Assembly: GCA_028293055.1 (NCBI GenBank)
Contig: JAQGLD010000125.1
Span: forward strand, 1 to 17,501
Direction of reading: 5' to 3'
Origin: Alphaproteobacteria bacterium
GTDB lineage: Bacteria > Pseudomonadota > Alphaproteobacteria > Sphingomonadales > Sphingomonadaceae
Length of the DNA stretch: 17,501 bases
Shown: one piece after another, positions 1 through 6,413 of the stretch
Position numbering within the stretch: the stretch's first letter is position 1
Layout: the number at the start of each line of letters is the position of its first letter
Position numbers and translations under genes: made by a program
Notes under the pieces: model-generated
Seen by the model: only the letters and a program-made list of their open reading frames with translations
The model's database searches: none
Told to the model about the DNA's origin: nothing

Positions 1-214
1 GGCCCGGGTCGGCAACCTCTACGTCAACCGGTCGATGATCGGGGCGATCGTGGGCTCGCAGCCGTTCGGCGGCGAGGGGCAGAGCGGCACCGGGCCGAAG
101 GCCGGCGGCCCGCATTACCTGCCGCGCTTCTGCGCCGAGCGGGTGACCAGCACCGACACGACCAGCGCCGGCGGCAATGCCACCCTGCTGTCGCTGGAGG
201 ATGCGGGACTTTAG
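1..214 (+). CDS. putA: C-terminal end of bifunctional proline dehydrogenase / glutamate-semialdehyde dehydrogenase PutA (5' truncated)
   Basis: Only the last 70 codons are present, read from base 2 to the TAG at 212-214. The peptide contains [15 protein letters not shown] followed by [18 protein letters not shown]. This is the conserved C-terminal signature of the aldehyde dehydrogenase half of PutA, near the NAD- and substrate-binding tail. In the family, PutA oxidises proline to pyrroline-5-carboxylate and then to glutamate, linking proline catabolism to the membrane quinone pool. The tail after the conserved block ([20 protein letters not shown]) is short and Thr/Ser/Gly-rich, which is ordinary for alphaproteobacterial members. 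A stand-alone P5C dehydrogenase of the PutA type would end the same way, so bifunctionality is inferred. The stop codon sits inside a hairpin shared with the convergent gene. Confidence 0.85.
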   Translation, partial: ARVGNLYVNRSMIGAIVGSQPFGGEGQSGTGPKAGGPHYLPRFCAERVTSTDTTSAGGNATLLSLEDAGL

Positions 215-275
215 AGCGTCAAGCTCTGGATCCGACCCGCTCGTTACCCGGGGTACGGATCCCGCGGCGCTCTAA
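211..275. terminator. Bidirectional hairpin between convergent putA and the mscS-type gene, with both stop codons in its arms
   Basis: The outer arms TTAGAGCG (211-218) and CGCTCTAA (268-275) are perfect complements. The inner arm GGATCCGACCC (228-238) pairs with GGGT (251-254) plus CGGATCC (256-262), leaving one bulged A at 255 and a 12-base loop. Because the structure is symmetric, each gene ends in the same string: putA's TAG is at 212-214 and the opposite gene's TAG at 274-272. There is no long T tract on either side, so intrinsic termination strength is uncertain. The convergent layout makes a shared terminator the simplest reading. Confidence 0.6.
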
Positions 276-1486
276 TTCCTGGGCTGGCCCTGCGGCCTAT
301 GCCCGGGCTGCGGCTCCGGCGCTTCAGGCTCGCTATCGCCCTCTTCCGGCTCGGGATAGGGCATGATCAACCTCCCGTCCGGCGCCGCAGTGAAGCTGGT
401 CTGGGTCGGATAAGCGAGCTGGATGTTCGCCTTGTTGAAGGCGTCGAGTATCTCGATGCAAATCTCGCTGCGGGCGCGAAACGCCTCGTCGAAGACCTGA
501 GTATGCACGTCGAACTGCAGCTCGAAATCCAAAGTCGAGGCACCGAAGCCGATCATTCCGCAGCGGACCAGAGTCGCATTCTCCTGGGCTTCCACGATTG
601 CCTTCACCATCTGCGGGACGTCGCGCAGAACCTCGGGCGGTGTCTGGCAGATCAGCCCGAGGGTGAGTTTGAACCGCCGGTGATCGAGCAGTGCGAAATT
701 GTGGATCTGCTGTTCGAGCAATTTGCCGTTGGCGACCACCACCATCTCGCCGGTCAGCGAGCGGATGCGCGTGGTTTTGAGGCCGATATTCTCGACATTG
801 CCAGAAACCGTGCCGAACTGGACGCTGTCGCCGCGCCGGAACGGGCGGTCGAAGAGGATCGAAAGCGCCGCGAACAGGTCGGAGAATATGCCCTGCGCGG
901 CGAGGCCGATGGCGATGCCGCCGATTCCGAGCCCGGCGACCAGGCCGGTCACGTTCACCCCGAGATTGTCGAGGATCAGGATGATTGCGATGGCGAACAA
1001 TGCGACCGTCACCAGCAGCCGGATGATCCCGAGCGCCGAGCCGAGCGTGGTATGGCCATTGTCCTCGGGGCCGATCCGGTGCTCGACGAAGCCGAGGATC
1101 AGCTCGCGGGCCCAGATCGCCGCCTGGATCGCCGCCGCGATGACGAACAGGACGTGGATGAAGTGGAGCACCGACGGCGGCGTGTTGGCATGTTCCGAGA
1201 CCAGCTCGGCTGAAGCCAGCACGATGAAGTAGACCTTGGTCCTCGAGACGACCCGGGCGAAGATCGCGCCCCAGGAAGTGGCATGGTCGAGCTTCTCGAG
1301 CAGCCTGCAGCCAAGCGAGCGAAGCGCAAGCAGCGCCAAAGCGAGCGCCGTACCGATCACGGCCGCGATCGCAATGCCGGCGATATTGCCGCTCACCCAA
1401 TGGGAGAAATCGTTGACCAGAGCGGTCGATCGCTCGGAGAAGTTCGTCGTGGCCTCCCGAATCGAGGCCGCATTCTTTACGGCCAT
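272..1486 (-). CDS. MscS-family mechanosensitive ion channel
   Basis: A 404-residue membrane protein of the small-conductance mechanosensitive channel family, expected in the inner membrane and opening under hypo-osmotic tension. Hydrophobic segments are visible at about residues 33-56, 83-97, 107-125 and 150-175. The Gly/Ala-rich pore helix follows at about 178-213 (GLVAGLGIGGIAIGLAAQG), leading straight into FSDLFAALSILFDRPFRRGD, the classic start of the cytoplasmic MscS beta domain. GTVENIG-like residues (SGNVENIGLKTTRIRS) and VVVANGKLLEQQIHN are further family hallmarks. The last 30 residues form an acidic, proline-rich tail (PYPEPEEGDSEPEAPEPQP), which is unlikely to be part of the fold. 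The start ATG (1486-1484) overlaps the upstream topoisomerase stop by one base (TAATG), implying translational coupling. Confidence 0.93.
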   Translation of the reverse strand: MAVKNAASIREATTNFSERSTALVNDFSHWVSGNIAGIAIAAVIGTALALALLALRSLGCRLLEKLDHATSWGAIFARVVSRTKVYFIVLASAELVSEHANTPPSVLHFIHVLFVIAAAIQAAIWARELILGFVEHRIGPEDNGHTTLGSALGIIRLLVTVALFAIAIILILDNLGVNVTGLVAGLGIGGIAIGLAAQGIFSDLFAALSILFDRPFRRGDSVQFGTVSGNVENIGLKTTRIRSLTGEMVVVANGKLLEQQIHNFALLDHRRFKLTLGLICQTPPEVLRDVPQMVKAIVEAQENATLVRCGMIGFGASTLDFELQFDVHTQVFDEAFRARSEICIEILDAFNKANIQLAYPTQTSFTAAPDGRLIMPYPEPEEGDSEPEAPEPQPGHRPQGQPRN

Positions 1487-2580
1487 TACGCTGCTACCGC
1501 TTTTTCCGTCTCGGCCGCCATCTTCGATTCCATCTTCTTCTCTTTCCGGCGCCCGGCTTTCGCCGCGGCCTGGGCCTTCTGTTCCAATTTCGCCGCTTCC
1601 TTGGGCAATGCCTCAAGGAATTCGATCAGCCCGCGTTCGGCCGAGGACAGATATCGAGTCGTTCTCGGGAGCTTGCGCTCGCCGATCGCGCCAGCATCTT
1701 TCGCCGCCTCTATCAACGCCGGGTGAACGTAGGATTTCCGGCTGATCGCCGGGGTATTGCCAAGCGCTTCCGCGACGGGCTCCATCATGGTGGTGAGCTT
1801 CACCTTGCCTTTCTCGGCGATCCGCTCGACCATCGTCTCGAAGGCAATCACGCTCGCGCCCCAGGTTCGGAAATCCTTGGCCGTGAAATCGTCGCCCATC
1901 GCCGCCTTGATATAGAGGTTCACATCGGCCGAGCCGATCGGGCACACGGAGCCTTCGTCGGTGACATATTCGAAGAGGTTCTGGCCCGGCAGATCCTGGG
2001 TCTTGCGGGCGATTCGGGCGAGATTGCGGTCGGTGATCGTCACCGTCCGCTTCACGCCATGCTTGCCGACATAGCAGATCTTGAGCTTCCCGCGCTCGAA
2101 ACGAGCATGGCGGTTGCGCAGGGTGGTGGCGCCGAAGCTTTTGTTCTCCTTGGCATATTCTTCGTTTCCGACGCGCATCTGAGTGTTGTCGATCAGACGA
2201 ACGACTCCCGCCAGCACGGTCTCGTAATCGGTCGCCTTGCCCTTTATGTCAGCGTCGATTTTCTTGCGCAGCTTCGGCAAAGCGTGGCCAAAGGCGGCTA
2301 GCCTCTCATATTTCAGGCCGTCCTGCTGGGCGCGGAAATCCGGGTGGTAGCGATATTGCTTGCGCCCGCGCGCGTCATAGCCGGTCGCCTGGATATGGCC
2401 GTTCGGCTTGGGGCAGAACCAGCATCTCTCATAGGCCGGCGGCATGGCGACTGCGTTCAGCCGATCGATCTCGTCGCGATCGGTGATCCTTTTCCCCTGG
2501 GGATCGAAATATTGCCAATAGCGCCCCTGCCGCTTGCGGGTGATTCCGGGCAGTGACTGGTCGTCGACATAACAAAGCAT
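1486..2580 (-). CDS. Type IB DNA topoisomerase (poxvirus/bacterial TopIB family)
   Basis: A 364-residue enzyme that relaxes supercoils by nicking one strand through a 3'-phosphotyrosine intermediate, without ATP or metal. It has the N-terminal clamp (LPGITRKRQGRYWQYFDPQG) and the catalytic domain. By comparison with the Deinococcus enzyme (Arg137, Lys174, Arg239, Asn280, Tyr289, from memory), the active-site residues here are Arg136 (MRVGNEEY), Lys173 (YVGKHGVKR), Arg238 (KDFRTWGAS), Asn275 (LGNTPAIS) and the nucleophile Tyr284 (RKSYVHP). Asn takes the place of the viral His, as is normal in bacteria. Residues from about 326 on form an Ala/Lys/Glu-rich helical tail. The ATG at 2580 is chosen because the clamp begins at once. 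No strong Shine-Dalgarno site is visible. The gene is first of a two-gene unit with the channel gene. Confidence 0.94.
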   Translation of the reverse strand: MLCYVDDQSLPGITRKRQGRYWQYFDPQGKRITDRDEIDRLNAVAMPPAYERCWFCPKPNGHIQATGYDARGRKQYRYHPDFRAQQDGLKYERLAAFGHALPKLRKKIDADIKGKATDYETVLAGVVRLIDNTQMRVGNEEYAKENKSFGATTLRNRHARFERGKLKICYVGKHGVKRTVTITDRNLARIARKTQDLPGQNLFEYVTDEGSVCPIGSADVNLYIKAAMGDDFTAKDFRTWGASVIAFETMVERIAEKGKVKLTTMMEPVAEALGNTPAISRKSYVHPALIEAAKDAGAIGERKLPRTTRYLSSAERGLIEFLEALPKEAAKLEQKAQAAAKAGRRKEKKMESKMAAETEKAVAA

Positions 2581-2615
2581 TGCATCGCTAAATCGCCGCG
2601 GAACCGGTTCGTTCC

Positions 2616-2641
2616 GGAAACCGCCGCGGCTTCGGCTCGTT
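2616..2641 (+). promoter_or_regulatory. Candidate EcfG (general stress response) promoter for the PfpI-like gene
   Basis: GGAAAC (2616-2621) is separated by 16 bases from CGTT (2638-2641). The alphaproteobacterial EcfG consensus is GGAAC with 16-17 bases to CGTT, so the match is one base off in the -35 box and exact in the -10 box and spacing. It would start transcription around 2648-2650, about 30 bases before the ATG at 2682. PfpI/DJ-1-like genes are typical members of stress regulons, which adds support. Short GC-rich motifs like this can occur by chance. Confidence 0.45.
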
Positions 2642-2681
2642 GGGCCGTCATATTTCTCACGATCGCAAAAAGGACGGACCG

Positions 2682-3227
2682 ATGCCGAGGATTTCCGACG
2701 CCAGGATATTGATGATCGCCACCGACGGCTTCGAGGATTCGGAGCTGGCCGAGCCTCGCCGGCGGCTTCTGGACAAGGGTGCGGAGGTGACTCTTGCCTC
2801 GCTCGACACCAAGGAGATCGAAGGCGACAAGGGGAAAGTCCGGATCAAGCCCGACCTCAAGATCGACGATGTCCGCGCCGACGATTATGACGCGCTCGTG
2901 CTGCCCGGCGGAGTGGCCAATCCCGATAAGCTGAGGATGAACGACAAGGTCGTGGAGACGGTGCGCGGCTTCGTGGAATCGGGAAAGCCGGTCGCGGCGA
3001 TCTGCCATGGACCCTGGCTGCTCGTCGAAGCCGATGTCGTGCGCGGCCGCACCGTGACCAGCTGGCCGTCGGTCCGGACTGATCTGCGCAACGCCGGCGG
3101 CAACGTCGTGGACGAGGAGGCGGTGACCGACGGCAATATCGTCACCAGCCGCAAGCCGGAGGATATCCCCGCTTTCGTCGATGCGTTCGTTGCCCTGGTG
3201 GAGAAAGCGGACGCGCCGGTCGCTTAG
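2682..3227 (+). CDS. PfpI/YhbO-like DJ-1 superfamily protein (type 1 glutamine amidotransferase fold)
   Basis: A 181-residue soluble protein closely resembling E. coli YhbO and archaeal PfpI. The nucleophile elbow is PVAAICHGPW with Cys108 and His109. Glu18 in TDGFEDSEL completes the family's Cys-His-Glu set. The ending block NIVTSRKPEDIPAFVDAF is also characteristic. Relatives have been described as stress proteins with protease, glyoxalase or deglycase activity, and the true physiological reaction is disputed, so only the family is claimed. The ATG at 2682 is preferred over an upstream in-frame TTG at 2640 because AGGA at 2671-2674 lies 7 bases before it and the conserved fold begins right after. 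It is divergent from the topoisomerase gene. The Ser/Thr stretch VTSWPSVRTDLRNAGG is normal for the family. Confidence 0.92.
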   Translation: MPRISDARILMIATDGFEDSELAEPRRRLLDKGAEVTLASLDTKEIEGDKGKVRIKPDLKIDDVRADDYDALVLPGGVANPDKLRMNDKVVETVRGFVESGKPVAAICHGPWLLVEADVVRGRTVTSWPSVRTDLRNAGGNVVDEEAVTDGNIVTSRKPEDIPAFVDAFVALVEKADAPVA

Positions 3228-3292
3228 GCCCTGGCCGCTGCATGAGCTGCCTTGGCGCTGCGCCAGGGCAGCTTCGCTGCACAAGCTTGTGC
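3228..3292. repeat. Nested inverted repeats and a 14-bp perfect palindrome after the PfpI-like gene
   Basis: GCCCTGGC (3228-3235), starting immediately after the stop codon, pairs with GCCAGGGC (3262-3269). Inside it AGCTGCC (3245-3251) pairs with GGCAGCT (3267-3273), an alternative register, around TGGCGC/GCGCCA (3253-3258/3260-3265). Next to it GCACAAGCTTGTGC (3279-3292) is a perfect palindrome. The first structure could act as a terminator for the upstream gene, but there is no T run. The palindrome may be a protein-binding site or the loop of a larger fold. Confidence 0.5.
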
Positions 3293-3564
3293 CGCCATGG
3301 CGTCGTAATCGATCTACGCCGACTATAGCGCGTCGCGAGCGGTGAGATAAGTTCGTCGCCGGCTGCCCACTTGAGCCAGCCGCGGCGCAGTCCTTCCCGA
3401 TCAGCCCGCCGATGCGGACGGCGGGAACATCAGGATCCCGATCGCCGCGCGCGGCGTCGAAACTGCACCAGTAGCAGACCGGCGCCTGGTCACGGCCGCC
3501 CCACCCGCTCGAAACCTCACCCCGCCGTGTCTCTTTTTTCACGATTTCTCGCTAGAGGCGCGCC
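3293..3564. other. Gene-free stretch with no recognised gene; possible decayed coding sequence on the minus strand
   Basis: Together with the repeats to its left this makes a 337-base gap. No convincing intact gene was found on either strand. On the minus strand, two frames read in protein-like fashion one after another: APVCYWCSFDAARGDRDPD (about 3485-3425) and, in another frame, LRRGWLKWAAGDELISPLA (about 3400-3335). This would fit a frameshifted remnant, but neither piece was recognised. The right end (3533-3564) is pyrimidine-rich, ending TTTTTTCACGATTTCTCGC, and probably carries the promoter and leader of the next gene. No clear -35/-10 pair or strong ribosome site was found there. Confidence 0.3.
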
Positions 3565-5316
3565 ATGGCCGCTTTATTCCTTGTCCGAACCGAGGATGTC
3601 GATTTCTCCGAGGCAGCGCTGGTGCGAGCGCGTCGTCAATTTTCGCTGCAAGGGTCGCGGGACTGCAGCGAACTGGAAATCCCCGGATGGAAGATTCTCC
3701 ACGCCCCTTACATGCAGGGTGGCCCGGATACGCTCCTGGTTCGGCGGGACGAGCTGGTTGCCATTGCCGGAACCCTGACCTGCGACGGCAAGATCGGAAA
3801 GGCCGCGCTTCAGGCCCTCCTCGAGATGCCCGATCTGGAGAAGCCCGATTGGTCTCGGCTCGGAGGTCATTTCGTAGCGTTGGTGCACAGGGCAGGGCGC
3901 AGCTTTGTGTTCACCGACTATTTCGGCGCCTTCCAGCTTTTCCATGACGCGGAGTCGCGGCTCTTTTCAACCTCGCTGCTCGCTGCCGTCGACAGCCTCC
4001 CGCGATTGTCGTTCCATCGGCAAGGCGTGTACGAACTCGCATTCAATGTCGTGCCGATCGGCAATGACACAGTGTTCGAGGAGCTCAAGCTGCTCGGACC
4101 GGATCGCGTGGTGGAGCTGTGCCGCACTGGCGTGTCGAGCCATGCAGTCCATAAGCCGCTCCCCACCGAGACCGAAAGGCGGCCTCTGCAGGAAGCCCTG
4201 GCTGCAAGTCGCGATCGCTTGCTGGCGGTGCTGCGTCCCTATGCGGACGCGTTCCAGGATCGAATCTTCTGTCCGCTATCGGGTGGGCTGGATTCCAGGC
4301 TGGTCTTGGCCGGGCTGCGGGGCGTCGGCGCTTCGCCGGGCCTCTTCGTCTACGGTGACCCCGACGACAGCGATGTGCTTGTCGCCAAGACCATCGCACA
4401 AGCCGAGGGGACTCCGATAGATTGGTGGGACAAGCAGAACTGGCGCCGCCCGACGCTGGACGAGTTTCCGGAGCAGGTGGAGCGTAACTTCCAGGCCTAT
4501 GATGGGCTTGCACCCTTCGGCGCCCTGTTCGAGAACGGCGCCAATGATGCCGCGCGCATGGCACGCCATCGGCATGGCGCCCTTTCGGCATCCGGCGGTT
4601 GTGGAGAGATTTACCGCAATTTCTTCTTCCTGCCTGATCGCCGCTTCACAGCAGCCGAAGTCGCGCGCGTGTTTTTCGCACGCTACAGGGTGGCCGATCT
4701 GACATCGGAATTCGACGAGGCGGACTTCCTGCGGCGGCTGGCGGACAAGATCCTGGCCAGCCTGGGGTGCGACGGCGAGCGTGGAGCGCTCCCCCGCCAG
4801 GTCGTCGAACAGGTATATCCGCGCGTTCGGTGTCGGTCGGCATTCGGCAGGGAGATCAGCTTGGAGGCGCGTTGCGGCGCCTATGTGATGCCCTTCCTCG
4901 ATCAGCATGTCGTCGCGGAGGCGGTAAAGCTACCGCTTCATGTCAAGAATGCGGGCGCTTTCGAGTCGCAGCTTCTGGCAATGATAGACCCCGCGCTGGC
5001 CGCGCACCCGTCGGTCTACGGTCATGATTTCCTGGAACCGCCAAGTCGAAGGCACCGCTTTTCGGAATGGAGCACCCGCATCCGTCCCATATGGCTTCGA
5101 CAGCGCAGCTACGCATTGCAGCGATGGCGGGGGCCGGTGGCGGACGAGCATGGCGGCCTTATCAGCCCGGACTTCGTCGGCAGGGTCGTCGACCTTGAAT
5201 TCCCCGTCATGCGTCGCTTTTTCAGAACCGAGCAGATCACCGACAGCAGCGTGATGCGGCGCATCGCCAATCTCGAATATCTCGCCTCTTATCTTGGGTC
5301 GAAGCTGGTCAACTGA
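3565..5316 (+). CDS. Asparagine-synthase-like ATP-dependent amidating protein, lacking the glutaminase cysteine
   Basis: A 583-residue protein with the two-domain layout of asparagine synthetase B. Residues about 60-190 resemble the class II glutamine amidotransferase domain (GHFVALVHRAGRSFVFTDYFGAFQLFH, then PIGNDTVFEELKLLGPDRVV). The protein starts MAALFLV instead of Met-Cys, so the N-terminal cysteine nucleophile is missing. The synthetase domain has the PP-loop pyrophosphatase motif LSGGLDS (238-244), the following GDPDDSDVLVAKTIAQAEG, a SGGCGEIYR motif (343-351) in the position of the acidic synthetase motif, and the late YVMPFLDQHVVAEAVKLPL block. It probably activates a carboxylate with ATP and uses free ammonia or another nucleophile; the substrate is unknown. 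Similar proteins are common in exopolysaccharide clusters, which fits the neighbours. It ends 13 bases from the convergent beta-helix gene, with no hairpin seen between them. Confidence 0.82.
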   Translation: MAALFLVRTEDVDFSEAALVRARRQFSLQGSRDCSELEIPGWKILHAPYMQGGPDTLLVRRDELVAIAGTLTCDGKIGKAALQALLEMPDLEKPDWSRLGGHFVALVHRAGRSFVFTDYFGAFQLFHDAESRLFSTSLLAAVDSLPRLSFHRQGVYELAFNVVPIGNDTVFEELKLLGPDRVVELCRTGVSSHAVHKPLPTETERRPLQEALAASRDRLLAVLRPYADAFQDRIFCPLSGGLDSRLVLAGLRGVGASPGLFVYGDPDDSDVLVAKTIAQAEGTPIDWWDKQNWRRPTLDEFPEQVERNFQAYDGLAPFGALFENGANDAARMARHRHGALSASGGCGEIYRNFFFLPDRRFTAAEVARVFFARYRVADLTSEFDEADFLRRLADKILASLGCDGERGALPRQVVEQVYPRVRCRSAFGREISLEARCGAYVMPFLDQHVVAEAVKLPLHVKNAGAFESQLLAMIDPALAAHPSVYGHDFLEPPSRRHRFSEWSTRIRPIWLRQRSYALQRWRGPVADEHGGLISPDFVGRVVDLEFPVMRRFFRTEQITDSSVMRRIANLEYLASYLGSKLVN

Positions 5317-5329
5317 GTCCGGACGAACC

Positions 5330-6289
5330 CTAGCCGGCGCGCGCGAGCAGGGTGATGCCCTTGGCGAGCTCGTTTCCCCGAACGACCAGCGCGTCGTTGG
5401 TCCAGTTCCGGATGAAGGCCGTTTCACGTTGGAAGCCGGGCGCCAGACCGACGACATTGTCGTCGATGGCGAGGCCGGCGGAAGAATGGCCGCGGCCCTC
5501 CGAAGCGACCGCAACCATCGTGCTGTAATTTTCCTTGCCGTTGCCCTGCACGAATGTGTTGCCTTCGATCCGGCCGCGCGCGCCGTTGGGCAGGTCGATC
5601 ATATAGTTCGTGTCCTGCCCGCGACTATCGTCGAAGCTGCTTCCAAGCACCTCGATATAGGCAGCCCGGCTCTTCACATAGTGTCCGCCGGTCCCCCGCT
5701 CGAAGCGCGAGTTGGTGACTCGCAGCCGGCCATAATCTCCAATGTAGAGGGAATGGGCCCCGTTCCCGTCCGGATGTTTGCCAAGGCCGCTGAAGGTGGA
5801 ATGGTCGATCGTGATGGTCGCATTGACGCCATTGCTGGAAAGAATGCCGCATTGACCGTCGCGGAAAAGGGTTTCCGAGACGTCCAGGTCGCCCTGCTCG
5901 ATCCGGATTCCGGCTCCGTTGCCGTCGGGCACCGACATATTGGTGAAGGTAAGCCCCGCGACTCGTGCGCGTCTTCCCCGCAGGACGAGCGCCGCCTTGC
6001 CCTCGCACATTTCCTGGTCGAAGACAGCCGTTCCGGGCTCTATGGCGACATAGGCAACGCTGCCCGCCTCCTGGACGGCGCACTGACGATATCTGCCTGG
6101 CGCGACCTGGATCGTCCCTTCGCCGTCTCCGATCGCGCTGACCGCGTCCTGAAGCGACGAGAAACCTCGTCCAGTCTCGATCACGGTGAATGGCGCGCTG
6201 CGGTCCTTTTCCTGGCCGTGAAGCGCCACTGAGCCTAAGGCCAGGGGCACCAGCAACAGGGTTTGAACAAGACGCGATCTCAAGGCCAT
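5330..6289 (-). CDS. Secreted right-handed parallel beta-helix protein (pectin-lyase-like fold)
   Basis: A 319-residue protein. It begins with a signal peptide (ALRSRLVQTLLLVPLALGSVA, cleavage near residue 26), followed by repeated beta-helix coils such as GAGIRIEQGDLDVSETLFRD, NATITIDHSTFSGL, GRLRVTNSRFERG and GRIEGNTFVQGN. The opening block FSSLQDAVSAIGDGEGTIQVAPGRY is the usual N-terminal entry of such helices. The fold is shared by polysaccharide lyases, hydrolases and epimerases, so a periplasmic or surface role in trimming or modifying the locus polysaccharide is inferred. No catalytic residues could be assigned. The ATG at 6289 is preferred over one 12 codons upstream (6325), because GGAG at 6301-6298 lies 8 bases before it and the signal peptide then starts correctly. 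It lies downstream of the ligase gene on the same strand. Confidence 0.78.
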   Translation of the reverse strand: MALRSRLVQTLLLVPLALGSVALHGQEKDRSAPFTVIETGRGFSSLQDAVSAIGDGEGTIQVAPGRYRQCAVQEAGSVAYVAIEPGTAVFDQEMCEGKAALVLRGRRARVAGLTFTNMSVPDGNGAGIRIEQGDLDVSETLFRDGQCGILSSNGVNATITIDHSTFSGLGKHPDGNGAHSLYIGDYGRLRVTNSRFERGTGGHYVKSRAAYIEVLGSSFDDSRGQDTNYMIDLPNGARGRIEGNTFVQGNGKENYSTMVAVASEGRGHSSAGLAIDDNVVGLAPGFQRETAFIRNWTNDALVVRGNELAKGITLLARAG

Positions 6290-6369
6290 TTCTGATGCTC
6301 CGGACGCGGCGGTTATCGGCCCCATCAGGCACTTGACCTGCGATGTCCATCCGTCGGAATCGGGTGTAG

Positions 6370-6387
6370 CGTTCCAGGACAGGAACG
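6370..6387 (-). terminator. Short hairpin between the ligase and beta-helix genes (weak)
   Basis: CGTTCC (6370-6375) and GGAACG (6382-6387) are perfect 6-base arms around a 6-base loop, 27 bases past the ligase stop codon. There is no T run after it on the minus strand. It may attenuate readthrough into the beta-helix gene, be a protein-binding dyad, or be chance. Confidence 0.25.
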
Positions 6388-6413
6388 GAGCCTAGCCTTA
6401 CTTTCCTCCAGGA

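Noticed and set aside
2589..2615. Minus-strand EcfG promoter for the topoisomerase gene (GGAAC at 2615-2611)
   Set aside because: The spacing (15 bases) and the -10 box (CGATT) both deviate from consensus, so it is not listed as a feature.
2457..3542. A long minus-strand open frame covering the topoisomerase start, the PfpI-like gene and the gap
   Set aside because: Most of it is antisense to a clearly identified PfpI-like gene, and its translation there has no protein-like pattern. Only the upstream part was kept, as a possible remnant.
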